From JAIVJM01 sp963816985 (GTDB lineage: Bacteria > Acidobacteriota > Blastocatellia > Pyrinomonadales > Pyrinomonadaceae), in contig CAWFMF010000004.1 in NCBI GenBank assembly GCA_963816985.1, forward strand, positions 4,216,001-4,280,000: a stretch of DNA of 64,000 nucleotides, given 5' to 3'. This document shows positions 26,566-35,396 of this stretch, piece by piece; position 1 is the first letter of the stretch, and the number at the start of each line of letters is the position of its first letter. The notes below the pieces were generated by a model that saw only the letters and a list, made by a program, of their open reading frames with translations, searched no databases and was not told the origin of the DNA. The position numbers and the translations under genes are program-made.

Positions 26566-26787
26566 TGCGTCGAAGCCAAGCCATTCTAACTCTTTTATTT
26601 CTGGCGCGGCGCACTTCAAGTAAAGCACAGGCAATTGAATCCACGCGCGACAGTTTAAGCGGACTCCACCTCGCCCGCGAGAGTTGTGAACTGCCTGCGC
26701 ATGGCCTTGTGTCCCCGACTGTTTGCCGGTTCCCGGCGCTGGATTTCTATCACGCCGGAGCCGATCCCGAATAATGGAGGTTGCGGC

Positions 26788-27663
26788 GTGGGTCAAGACG
26801 ACAATCCGACACCGCCTGCCGAAGAGGGCGCGACGGGCGCACCGTCCGCCGACGAACCGAAAAAAGAAGGCCCGTCCGTTCAGGACTTGCTCGCCGCCTC
26901 GCGCGGAGATGTCGTCAAGCGCGAAGCGGCGACGCCGAAAGGGCGCACGCCCGTCACGCCGCCCGCGCGCGAGGCTTCGAGTGGGACGCGCGCCGAAGGC
27001 GTGCCTGCGGGCGACACTCCCTCGAAGTCAGTCCCCGCCGCGACCCCGCCCGCCGCGCGCGCCGTCCCTCAGACGGGAGCATCAAAAACTTCTTCGACGC
27101 CGACCGCATCGGTCAACAAAGGCGTGAGCAAGGGCGTCGCGGCGAAGACCCCCGCGGGGATCGTGCAGAGCGCGCCCGACCCGCCGGTTAATAAACTCCG
27201 GCGGAGAATCGTGTGGGCGAGCATCGCCTCGTTCATGGGCGTCTCTTTCCTGATGACCCTCCGCTTCTTCCTGCCGCGCGCCATCTTCGAGCCTTCGAAC
27301 GTCTTCCGCATCGGCTTCCCCGGCGACTACGCCGTCGGGGTGGACACGAAGTGGCAGCAGCAGTACCGCGTCTGGGTCGTGCGCAACACCGAGCGGCTCT
27401 TCGTCATCAACGCCGTCTGCACGCATCTGGGGTGCACGCCCGACTGGAAGGCGAGCGAGAATAAGTTCAAGTGCCCGTGCCACGGCAGCGGCTACGACAG
27501 CGAGGGCGTCGCCTTCGAGGGGCCTGCGCCGCGCCCGATGGACAGGGCCGAAATCACGCTCGACGCCGAAGGCCAGCTCGTCGTCAACAAGGGCAAGCTC
27601 TACACGTGGCCGAAGGGCGGCGTGAATCAGTTCGACGACGAAGGGGCCTTCGTCCGCACTTAG
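26788..27663 (+). CDS. Rieske iron-sulfur protein of a cytochrome bc/b6f-type complex
   Basis: 291 residues from GTG at 26788, chosen for the GGAGG at 26776-26780; an open frame upstream is not Rieske-like. Residues 1-125 are a long Ala/Pro/Thr/Lys-rich cytosolic extension. One membrane helix (~132-153) anchors the cluster domain outside. The [2Fe-2S] ligands are in CTHLGC and CPCHGSGYD, with the disulfide cysteines present. It accepts electrons from quinol and passes them to cytochrome c. It is the first gene of the cluster containing both cytochrome b parts and the octahaem cytochrome. The long N-terminal tail is unusual for Rieske proteins. Confidence 0.94.
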   Translation: MGQDDNPTPPAEEGATGAPSADEPKKEGPSVQDLLAASRGDVVKREAATPKGRTPVTPPAREASSGTRAEGVPAGDTPSKSVPAATPPAARAVPQTGASKTSSTPTASVNKGVSKGVAAKTPAGIVQSAPDPPVNKLRRRIVWASIASFMGVSFLMTLRFFLPRAIFEPSNVFRIGFPGDYAVGVDTKWQQQYRVWVVRNTERLFVINAVCTHLGCTPDWKASENKFKCPCHGSGYDSEGVAFEGPAPRPMDRAEITLDAEGQLVVNKGKLYTWPKGGVNQFDDEGAFVRT

Positions 27664-27752
27664 AAAAATCAGGGGCCGTACAAGAGGGCATCAAGCGGGT
27701 TCGTTATTCTCGGCAGTCTGTGTGGGAGTTGCGCTGACGGGGGAAGGAGCTT

Positions 27753-28676
27753 ATGGAGCCTGAACGTCCCGAAGGGAATGACGGCAAACAGCAGGGCCTC
27801 GCGGGCAAGGGCGTGGGCCTGCTGGAGAAGGCGCGCGCCGAGGGCTTGGCGCTCAAGGAGCGCGCCGAGGCCGAGGCCAAAAACTACAAAGACCCGCAGC
27901 AGACGCAGCTCTGGAAGTCCATCTTCCGCGTCTCGCACGACCGCTCCGACCCGCGCAACCGCTCGCTCTCGATCCTCTCGAACGTCTTCCTCCACCTCCA
28001 CCCGGCGAAGATTAACCGCGACGCCGTGCGCTACGGTTTCACATGGGGGATGGGCGGCATCACCTTCTACCTCTTCATCGTCCTGACCTTCACGGGCGTG
28101 CTCTTGATGTTCTACTACCACCCGACGAAGGTGCAGGCGTTCCGCGACATCCTCTATCTCGAACACGACGTCCCGTTCGGCAAGTTGCTGCGCAACATGC
28201 ACCGCTGGGCGGCGCACCTGATGGTCATCACGACGTGGCTGCACATGCTGCGGGTCGTGATGACGGGCTCTTACAAGCGGCCCCGCGAGTTCAACTGGTG
28301 CGTCGGCGTGGTGCTTTTGGTCTTGACGCTTCTGCTTTCGTTTACGGGTTACTTGCTGCCGGACGACCAGCTCGGCTTCTGGGCGGTGACGGTGGGGACG
28401 AACATGGCGCGCGCCACGCCGATGCTCGGCAGCGAAGGGCCGTTCGGCCCGCAGCTCGGCATGACGCCCTTCAACGACGTGCGCTTCGGGCTCCTCGGCG
28501 GCTCCATCGTGGACTCGAACGCGCTCCTGCGCTCTTACATCTGGCACTGCATCGGCATCCCGCTCATCGCCTCCGTCTTCATGGCCGTCCACTTCTGGCG
28601 CATCCGCAAGGACGGCGGCATCTCCGGCCCCGCGCCCGTGATGCTTGAGGCGGAAATGAAGGCGGTCAAGAAGTAA
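27753..28676 (+). CDS. Cytochrome b, N-terminal (b6-like) subunit
   Basis: 307 residues. The first ~90 are a charged cytosolic extension. The membrane part carries four helices with haem ligand histidines in pairs (MHRWAAHLMV and TTWLHMLRVV, plus HCIGIPL and HFWRIRKDG further on). PREFNWCVGV and SFTGYLLPDDQ are family blocks. It holds both b haems and quinol sites of a bc/b6f-type complex. The C-terminal part of cytochrome b is a separate downstream gene, as in b6f and several bacterial complexes. The ribosome-binding site is GGGGGAAGGAG before ATG 27753. Confidence 0.95.
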   Translation: MEPERPEGNDGKQQGLAGKGVGLLEKARAEGLALKERAEAEAKNYKDPQQTQLWKSIFRVSHDRSDPRNRSLSILSNVFLHLHPAKINRDAVRYGFTWGMGGITFYLFIVLTFTGVLLMFYYHPTKVQAFRDILYLEHDVPFGKLLRNMHRWAAHLMVITTWLHMLRVVMTGSYKRPREFNWCVGVVLLVLTLLLSFTGYLLPDDQLGFWAVTVGTNMARATPMLGSEGPFGPQLGMTPFNDVRFGLLGGSIVDSNALLRSYIWHCIGIPLIASVFMAVHFWRIRKDGGISGPAPVMLEAEMKAVKK

Positions 28677-28679
28677 CGA

Positions 28680-28757
28680 TGAAGTCAGAACGCAGAACGA
28701 TGAAGTAAAAATAGCTGCCTTCCGTTTTTCAGTTCATCGCTCATCGTTCTGACTTCT
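28680..28757. repeat. Inverted repeat between the two cytochrome b genes (family D)
   Basis: The left arm includes GAAGTCAGAACGCAGAACGATGA and the right arm TCATCGTTCTGACTTC. An imperfect hairpin of about 80 bases fills the gap inside what should be one operon. It may tune stoichiometry by attenuation or mRNA processing; that is inference. Confidence 0.7.
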
Positions 28758-28772
28758 GAGTTTGAGGTTCTT

Positions 28773-29708
28773 ATGGACTGGCATCAACTCTGGAAGATTA
28801 CGTCCACGCCGGACAACATTCCCATCGTCGCGATGCTGTTCCTCGTGCCGTTCTTCATGTGGCTGGGGCTGAGGCAGGCGAAGAAGAACGACCAGCTCAT
28901 CGAGGAGCTGGAAGGCGACGCGCAACTGGCGAAGACGCACCACCGCAAGATCGAGCCGTGGCGGCCCGGCTGGGCGCGCGAGCTGCACGTCTGGCCGTAC
29001 CTCGTCCGCGTCGAGTTCCTCGCGGCGGTCATCGTCACGGTCATCCTCTTCGTCTGGTCAATCACGCTCGACGCGCCTCTGGAAGAGCCCGCGAACCCGA
29101 ACCTGACGATGAACCCGTCGAAGGCCCCGTGGTACTTCCTCGGCTTGCAGGAGATGCTCGTCTACTTCGACCCGTGGATCGCGGGCGTCGTCATGCCCTC
29201 GCTCATCATGGTGGGCTTGATGGTCTTCCCTTACGTGGACTCGAACCCGCTCGGCAACGGCTACTACACTTGGAAGCAGCGGAAGTTCTCGCTCGGCATG
29301 TTCGGCATCGGGTGGGTCACTTGGATTCTCTTAATCATCATCGGGACGTTCATCCGCGGGCCGGGGTGGATTTGGTTCTGGCCGGGGCAGACGTGGGATC
29401 ACAACGCCGTCGTCTTCGACAAGAACCGAGACCTCCACGAGTTCGTCGGCATCACGGGCGGGGCGGGGAAGTTCATCTTCGGGATGATCGTCGTCGGACT
29501 CTTCTTCGCGCTCTGCGGGCTCCTGCTGCACAAGCTGATGACGTGGAACGACTTCGAGAAGAAGCTGCTTCAGCGGACGAGTCTTTTGCAGTACATGACG
29601 TTCCAGTTCTTCGCCATCACGGTGCTCTTCGCGCTCCCGGCGAAGCTCATCCTGCGTTTGGCTTTCAACATCAAGTACGTGTGGGTCACTCCCTGGTTCA
29701 ACATCTGA
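28773..29708 (+). CDS. Cytochrome b, C-terminal (subunit IV-like) subunit
   Basis: 311 residues with about five membrane helices. The quinol-site loop reads APWYFLGLQEM where mitochondrial and b6f enzymes have PEWY; this variant is common in the split-b complexes of several phyla. Helices near the N-terminus (IVAMLFLVPFFMWLGL) and three C-terminal helices extend beyond canonical subunit IV. It completes the quinol oxidation site with the upstream cytochrome b. Start ATG 28773 lies just beyond repeat D. The octahaem cytochrome follows 33 bases later. Confidence 0.92.
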   Translation: MDWHQLWKITSTPDNIPIVAMLFLVPFFMWLGLRQAKKNDQLIEELEGDAQLAKTHHRKIEPWRPGWARELHVWPYLVRVEFLAAVIVTVILFVWSITLDAPLEEPANPNLTMNPSKAPWYFLGLQEMLVYFDPWIAGVVMPSLIMVGLMVFPYVDSNPLGNGYYTWKQRKFSLGMFGIGWVTWILLIIIGTFIRGPGWIWFWPGQTWDHNAVVFDKNRDLHEFVGITGGAGKFIFGMIVVGLFFALCGLLLHKLMTWNDFEKKLLQRTSLLQYMTFQFFAITVLFALPAKLILRLAFNIKYVWVTPWFNI

Positions 29709-29741
29709 GACGCTTGACCTGAAGCGGAGGGTAAGTGAGAC

Positions 29742-32700
29742 GTGGCCGAGACTCCTGAGACCGACAAACTCGTCAAGGCGGAGCCCGAAGGGCCGCAGGC
29801 AGACCCGATTACCAGTCGTTCGACGAGCGGCATCCTGCTCATCTGCGCGCTGCTCCTGACGGGCTCGCTCGTCTGGGCGCTCTGGGACGAAGTCTACGGG
29901 ACGCGCCCGTGGAAGAGCTTCCAGCAGTCCTTCGCCAATCGTTACGAGCGTTACCTCGAAAGGATCGAGAAGAAGGGCTTCAAGACCGAGCAGGAGGTCA
30001 GGGAGAGCGCCGAGTTCAAGCGGCTTCAGGAAGAGGCGGAGGCCGCGCGCAAGGCGGTCACGCCGCAGGTGGACAAGATTAACAGCCGCGTCAAAACCAT
30101 AGACGCGCAGCTCGGCGCCATCACCGACGAGTTCCAGAACCGGCGCGGACACATCACCGTCGCCAACTACGAGATAGAGAATGCCGAGGACGACGAGAAG
30201 GCGGAGAAGCGGCGCGAGGTCGAGGAGCTGAAGAACGAGAAGGCCGAAATCGAGATGCCGCGCGACGACGGCTCCGGCAAGACCGACGAGGTGAAGCTCA
30301 ACTTCGTCGAGTTGGAAGAACGCTACAACCGCCTCAAGGACGAGAAGGGCCGGCTGCTGGCCGAGAGCGGCGAGCTACTCAAGCCCGCCTCGGAGTCGGA
30401 TAAGAAGCGTGACGAGTATCTGAAGGACAACGTCACCGAAGTCACGCGGCAGCAGGTCGCACTTCTGAAGGGCAAGGTTGACAACTTCGACTTCGGCCTC
30501 CGCCAAATCAACGTCACCTCCGGCGACATCGTTGACCGCTGCGAGACCTGCCACCTCGGCGTGCGCGAGCCCATCCGCATCACGCCCACCGACATGATGC
30601 CCGCGGGCCGCGGGCGCAGGCCCGACCCGCTCGCGCGCGCCTTCGCCAGCCACCCCAGCAAGGAGCTTTTGCAGACGCACGACCCCGAAAAGTTCGGCTG
30701 CGCCAGTTGCCACTGGGGCAACGGTCGCGCCACCACCACCGAGGTGAAGGGGCACGGCAGGCATAAGTACTGGCTCTATCCGCTCTTCGCGCGGGAGAAC
30801 ATGGAGGCGGGCTGCAACCAGTGCCACTCGAACGACCGCGTGCTTCAGGGCGCGCCGACTCTGACGAAGGGTAAAGACCTCTTCTACGAGCGCGGCTGCG
30901 TCGGCTGCCACCGCTACGAGGGCTTCGACCGCGAGTCCGACGCCCTGAGCGCGACGCGCCAGCTCCTCAAACAGCTCGATGACGAGCGCACGGCCAACGA
31001 GCGCGAGGCGCGGGCCGCGCGCGCCGAGAGCGCCACCGCCGCGAGCGACGAGACGGCGCAGCGACTCCTCGCCCGCGCCGAAAACCTCATCGTCACCAAC
31101 AGCCAGATCGAGGCGCGCGCCGCACAGCTCGACACGCAGGCCCGCTACCTCATGCAGGATCAGAAGAAGATCGGGCCGAACCTCAAGGACGTGCGGCTCA
31201 AGCTCCGCAAGGAGTGGATACCGGAGTGGCTCAAAGACCCGCAGTCGTTCCGGCCCGGCACGAAGATGCCGACCTTCTGGTATCTCTCCGGCGAGAAGAA
31301 TCACGTCGTCCCCTCGGCGCAGCAGGATGATGAGAGGAAGGCTATCTCGGCGTACCTCTGGCAGACGGCCTACGAGGGGCGGATGCCCTCGCAGCAGCGC
31401 GGCGACGCGGCGAAGGGTGAGGAACTCTTCAAGACGACGGGCTGCCTCGCCTGCCACTCCATCGGCGAAGGCGAGCAGAAAGTCGGCGGTGAGTTCGCCG
31501 CCAACCTCACGCGGCTCGGCCAGAAGGCGAATTACGATTACATCGTCAAGTGGGTGCACAACCCGCGCGACCGCTGGGCTCCGTACTGTCCGAAGGAGAA
31601 GCGCGACCTCTCGCCCGAAGACTACCGCAAGCACGGCAAGCCCTACGTCTTCGACGCCCACGCGAACTCGAAGTGCCCGAACGACGGCTCGGAGCTTCAG
31701 GTGCAGAACATGACCGTGATGCCGAACTTCCGCCTCACGGATCAGGACGCGCGCGACGTGGCGACTTACCTCGTCACGCTCAACCCGGACGCCAGTTACC
31801 CCGAAGCCTCCTTCATGGACGACGCCCGTCTGAAGGACAAGGGGCAGGCGCTCATCAAGCAGTACGGCTGCGCCGGGTGCCACGAGATACGCGGCTTCGA
31901 GGAGGAGCAGCGCATCGGCAAGGAGCTGACGACCGAGGGCGCGACGCCGCTCGAACGGCTCGACTTCGCCATGCTCACGCACCGCGCCGAACTCGGCTAC
32001 GACGCCTACGACGAGAAGAAGAAGACGAAGCCGTGGTACAACCACAAGGGCTTCATCGAGCACAAGATTTCCGACCCCGCGGTCTACGATCAGGGCAAGG
32101 AGAAAGACCCGCGCGAGCACCTGCGGATGCCGAAGCCTTACCTCACCGACGAGTGGAAGACGGCGTTGACGACTTTCCTCATCGGGAGCGTCGGGACTGA
32201 GGGCTCGAACGTCCCGCGCTCGCTCTTCTACAACCCGACCGACCAGCAGAAGGCCATTCAGGACGGCTGGTGGGTCGTCAAGAAGTACAACTGCATGGGC
32301 TGCCATTCGGTGCAGGTCGGCCAGCGTTCGGTGCTCTCGACCCTGCCGCTCTACAGCTCGCCCGAAACCAAAGATCAAGTCCCGCCGGGCCTCATGACCG
32401 AGGGCGCGCGCGTTGACCCCGACTGGCTGCTCCGCTTCCTGACAGACCCTTCCTTGAGCGGCTACGCCGAGGGGATTGACGTGCACGGCGGACAGAGGCC
32501 GAGGGCGGCGGCGACCCCGCAGACGCCTCGCGGCGGCACGGACGCGCAGGCGGCGCAGAGCGGCGAGAACATGGGCGCGCTCAAGGCGCAGCCGGGTGAG
32601 AGCCGCAACGGCGTGCGGAAGTATCTGAAGGTGCGGATGCCGACCTTCAACTTCTCGCCGAACGAGCTGCGGACGCTCGTCCGTTTCTTCCAGGCGGTCT

Positions 32701-33392
32701 CGGCGCAGCAGGAGCCTTACATCAAGGAGTCTCTGGAGCCCTTGACGCCCGACGAGCAGAACCTCGCGCGCGCCCTCTTCACCTCGCAGGCCGCGCCGTG
32801 TCTGAAGTGCCACATGACGGGCGACGCGGGCCACGACCAGACGGCGACGGCCCCGAACTTCCTCGATTCAAGCACGCGCCTCAAGTCCGACTGGACTTTC
32901 CGCTGGCTGCTCGACCCGCAGCGCATCATGCCGGGGACGGCCATGCCTTCGGAACTCTTCAAGCGCGACGGCGAGCGTTGGATTTTCAACGGGCCGCTCC
33001 CGCCGCAGGCCGCCGACTATCAGGGCGACCACGCGCGGCTCCTCGTCCGCTACCTCCTGCAACTGACGCCGGAGGAGCAGGCGCGCACCTCTCGCTCGCA
33101 GCCCGCGCCGAGCGGGGCTCAACCCCCACCGACCACGACTTCGCCGGTCGCCTCGCGCGGCGGCAACGGCGTGAGGCGGAACACGGCGGCGACTGCGAGG
33201 AGGCGAGGGAATCAGAGCGCGAGCCGCGCGGCGCGTGCGAACGGTCGGAGGGTTCAGGTCTCCGCGCGCGGCAGGACGGGGCGTAACGCCCGCGCCGTGC
33301 AGAGGGCCGCGGCGAGCGCGCGTGCGCGCCGGAGGCAGTTGGCCGCCGCCGCCGAGTCGGCGCGGCGCGACTCCCGCGATTTCTCGCGGTGA
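29742..33392 (+). CDS. Membrane-anchored octahaem c-type cytochrome of the bc-type complex
   Basis: 1216 residues from GTG with GGAGGGTAAG upstream. One N-terminal membrane helix (~28-48) is followed by a charged coiled-coil region (~60-250). Eight CxxCH haem sites start near residues 267, 320, 358, 386, 568, 710, 851 and 1020. The last 95 residues are Arg/Ala/Ser-rich and strongly basic. It probably replaces cytochrome c1 and carries electrons from the Rieske protein towards the oxidase in the periplasm. Size and haem count are much larger than cytochrome c1 (one haem). Position 33 bases after the cytochrome b gene supports assembly into the same complex. The basic tail could dock an acidic partner or the oxidase. 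Confidence 0.9.
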   Translation: MAETPETDKLVKAEPEGPQADPITSRSTSGILLICALLLTGSLVWALWDEVYGTRPWKSFQQSFANRYERYLERIEKKGFKTEQEVRESAEFKRLQEEAEAARKAVTPQVDKINSRVKTIDAQLGAITDEFQNRRGHITVANYEIENAEDDEKAEKRREVEELKNEKAEIEMPRDDGSGKTDEVKLNFVELEERYNRLKDEKGRLLAESGELLKPASESDKKRDEYLKDNVTEVTRQQVALLKGKVDNFDFGLRQINVTSGDIVDRCETCHLGVREPIRITPTDMMPAGRGRRPDPLARAFASHPSKELLQTHDPEKFGCASCHWGNGRATTTEVKGHGRHKYWLYPLFARENMEAGCNQCHSNDRVLQGAPTLTKGKDLFYERGCVGCHRYEGFDRESDALSATRQLLKQLDDERTANEREARAARAESATAASDETAQRLLARAENLIVTNSQIEARAAQLDTQARYLMQDQKKIGPNLKDVRLKLRKEWIPEWLKDPQSFRPGTKMPTFWYLSGEKNHVVPSAQQDDERKAISAYLWQTAYEGRMPSQQRGDAAKGEELFKTTGCLACHSIGEGEQKVGGEFAANLTRLGQKANYDYIVKWVHNPRDRWAPYCPKEKRDLSPEDYRKHGKPYVFDAHANSKCPNDGSELQVQNMTVMPNFRLTDQDARDVATYLVTLNPDASYPEASFMDDARLKDKGQALIKQYGCAGCHEIRGFEEEQRIGKELTTEGATPLERLDFAMLTHRAELGYDAYDEKKKTKPWYNHKGFIEHKISDPAVYDQGKEKDPREHLRMPKPYLTDEWKTALTTFLIGSVGTEGSNVPRSLFYNPTDQQKAIQDGWWVVKKYNCMGCHSVQVGQRSVLSTLPLYSSPETKDQVPPGLMTEGARVDPDWLLRFLTDPSLSGYAEGIDVHGGQRPRAAATPQTPRGGTDAQAAQSGENMGALKAQPGESRNGVRKYLKVRMPTFNFSPNELRTLVRFFQAVSAQQEPYIKESLEPLTPDEQNLARALFTSQAAPCLKCHMTGDAGHDQTATAPNFLDSSTRLKSDWTFRWLLDPQRIMPGTAMPSELFKRDGERWIFNGPLPPQAADYQGDHARLLVRYLLQLTPEEQARTSRSQPAPSGAQPPPTTTSPVASRGGNGVRRNTAATARRRGNQSASRAARANGRRVQVSARGRTGRNARAVQRAAASARARRRQLAAAAESARRDSRDFSR

Positions 33393-33445
33393 GCCTTTTC
33401 GGGCTATCATGGGTCAGTTTCATTCCGAGGAGGATTTCTAAGCAC

Positions 33446-34342
33446 ATGCCATCGAACCGTGCGCGCACGCTGGCCGCACTTCTCGTCTCCCTCTGCCTGC
33501 TCGCTTTCGCGCTCGCCTGCGGCGGCGACCCCGACGACACGGCGGAGGACGCCGAAGACGCCGGGGGCGGCGAGACCGAAGTCGCGATGACTCCCTACAC
33601 GCCGACCGGCAACGAGGGGACAATCGTCGGCGTCGTCAACTTCGCCGGGGCCGCGCCCGCCCCGAAGTCCATCAGCATGGATCAAGACCCGGTCTGCGCG
33701 CAGGCCGGCGCGGGGGCCGTGGCCGAAGACATCGTCGTCAACGGCGACAAGCTCTCGAACGTCTTCATCTACATCAAGGACGGGAAGGCTGGCGACAAGA
33801 ACATCAGTAACCTCTCGTTCGCACTGCCGCCGCAGCCCGCCGTGCTCGACCAGCACGGCTGCCGCTACGTCCCGCACGTCCTGGGGATTCAGACGAAGCA
33901 GAACCTCGAAGTCAAAAACAGCGACGCGACCTCGCACAACGTCAACGTGGACGCGGCCAAGAACACCAAGTTCAATCAGGGTCAGCCGAACGGCGCGGCC
34001 CCCATCGTCAAGCAGTTCGCCCGCGCCGAGACCTTAATCCCCGTCAAGTGTAACCAGCACCCGTGGATGCGCGCCTACATCGGCGTCGTCGGCCACCCCT
34101 TCTTCGCCGTCAGCGGGCAAGACGGCAAGTTCGAGATTAAGGGCGTCCCGCCCGGCACTTACAATATCGTCGCGTGGCACGAGAAGTATCCGCAGGGGCA
34201 GACCGTCTCCGTCACCGTCGGCGCGAAGGAGAGCAAGCAGACGGACTTTAACTTCACCGCCGACCAGCTTAAGGCCGAGCTGCGCGACGGCGCGCTGACC
34301 GTGATGCCCGCGCTCGAACTGCCGCTCATCGGCCATCACTGA
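33446..34342 (+). CDS. Cupredoxin-like periplasmic lipoprotein
   Basis: 298 residues from ATG 33446 (GAGGAGG upstream). The lipobox LAFALAC marks a lipoprotein whose mature end is CGGDPDD, followed by an acidic linker. The C-terminal half has a beta-sandwich with type-1 copper ligands H164, C202, H205 and M208; the C-x2-H-x2-M spacing matches amicyanin. A carboxypeptidase-regulatory-like segment (GKFEIKGVPPGTYNIVAWHEKYP) follows. It is likely a membrane-tethered electron carrier between the octahaem cytochrome and the oxidase encoded downstream. This is inference from fold and location. Confidence 0.78.
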   Translation: MPSNRARTLAALLVSLCLLAFALACGGDPDDTAEDAEDAGGGETEVAMTPYTPTGNEGTIVGVVNFAGAAPAPKSISMDQDPVCAQAGAGAVAEDIVVNGDKLSNVFIYIKDGKAGDKNISNLSFALPPQPAVLDQHGCRYVPHVLGIQTKQNLEVKNSDATSHNVNVDAAKNTKFNQGQPNGAAPIVKQFARAETLIPVKCNQHPWMRAYIGVVGHPFFAVSGQDGKFEIKGVPPGTYNIVAWHEKYPQGQTVSVTVGAKESKQTDFNFTADQLKAELRDGALTVMPALELPLIGHH

Positions 34343-34377
34343 AATCATCAAGTCAAAAGGGAAACGGCAAGCAATAC

Positions 34378-35304
34378 ATGAAGGGCATCGCAATCGAGGT
34401 TGATTCGGAACTGCCGGTCGCGCGCGCGGACGCGCCCCCGGCCACATGGCGCGCGAGCCTCGGCTCTTTCGTCGAGCTGACGAAGCCGCGCATCACTTTC
34501 CTCATCGTCCTGACCTCAGCCGCTGGCTTCAGCCTCGGCTCGAAGGGCGGGGCGTTCGACTACTCAGGTCTCTTCCACGTCCTCTTCGGCGTCGCGCTCC
34601 TCTCTTCGGGAATCGCGACCATCAACCAGTACATGGAGCGCGGGCTCGACGGCCTGATGCGGCGGACGGCGGCGCGGCCCCTGCCCGCCGGGAAACTCTC
34701 GCCCGCGCAGGCGCTCGTCTTCGGCGCGGGGCTGACGATAGCCGCCGAAATCTACCTCGCCGCCTTCGTCAACCTCCTGACCGCCGCGCTCGGCGTCGCG
34801 GTCGTCGCCGGTTACTTGTTCATGTACACGCCCTTGAAGACGCGCACCTCGCTCTCGACGGTGGTCGGCGCGTTTCCGGGCGCGATGCCGCCGCTGCTGG
34901 GGTGGTCGGCGGCGACGGGCGGCTTGACGACGGAGGCGTGGGCGCTCTTCGCCATCCTCTTCATGTGGCAGTTCCCGCACTTCCTCGCCATCGCGTGGAT
35001 GTACCGCGAGGACTACGCGAGGGCCGGGATTCTGATGCTCCCGGTGGTCGAGCCCGAAGGGCGTCTGACGGCGCAGCAGATAGTCATCTGGACGCTCCTG
35101 CTCGTGCCCGTGAGCCTCTTCCCGGCGGTCTTGGGGACGACCGGGACAATCTATTTCTACGGCGCGTTCGTGCTCGGCCTGCTCTTCCTCCTGAGCAGCA
35201 TCTACGCCGCCGTCACCAATTCGCGGCAGGGCGCGCGCAGACTTCTGCTCGCCTCCGTCCTGTACCTGCCGCTCCTGTTCGGTCTGATGGTCTTCAACAA
35301 ATGA
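34378..35304 (+). CDS. ctaB: Protohaem IX farnesyltransferase (haem O synthase)
   Basis: 308 residues with about eight to nine membrane helices of the UbiA superfamily. The two polyprenyl-diphosphate motifs are NQYMERGLDGLMRRTAARPLP (N-x3-E-x2-D-x2-M-x-R) and the second loop region YTPLKTRTSLSTVVGAFPGAMPPLLGW. It adds the farnesyl tail to haem B, giving haem O for A-type oxidases. Lies between the cupredoxin and coxB, as expected for an oxidase operon. A CtaA (haem A synthase) gene is not visible, so whether the oxidase uses haem A or O is open. Confidence 0.95.
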   Translation: MKGIAIEVDSELPVARADAPPATWRASLGSFVELTKPRITFLIVLTSAAGFSLGSKGGAFDYSGLFHVLFGVALLSSGIATINQYMERGLDGLMRRTAARPLPAGKLSPAQALVFGAGLTIAAEIYLAAFVNLLTAALGVAVVAGYLFMYTPLKTRTSLSTVVGAFPGAMPPLLGWSAATGGLTTEAWALFAILFMWQFPHFLAIAWMYREDYARAGILMLPVVEPEGRLTAQQIVIWTLLLVPVSLFPAVLGTTGTIYFYGAFVLGLLFLLSSIYAAVTNSRQGARRLLLASVLYLPLLFGLMVFNK

Positions 35305-35383
35305 ACGTGAACCGTAAACCGTAAACGGTGACAGGATAAAAACCTGTTCCTTCCTGTCACGGTTTACCTGTCACGGTTTACGC
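35305..35383. repeat. Palindromic intergenic repeat, family A copy 4
   Basis: Begins directly after the ctaB stop with GTGAACCGTAAACCGTAAAC and ends with CTGTCACGGTTTACG, just before the coxB ribosome-binding site GAGGAGAG. It again contains tandem reiterations of ACCGTAA. Confidence 0.85.
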
Positions 35384-35396
35384 AGAGGAGAGAGAC

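Noticed and set aside
26686..26787. Longer Rieske start at 26686
   Set aside because: The sequence is not Rieske-like, and GTG at 26788 has a well-spaced GGAGG.
30375..32834. 819-codon open frame on the minus strand opposite the octahaem cytochrome
   Set aside because: It is a GC-driven shadow. The plus strand has eight in-frame CxxCH motifs, while the minus translation is low-complexity and Arg/Val-rich with no recognisable domain.
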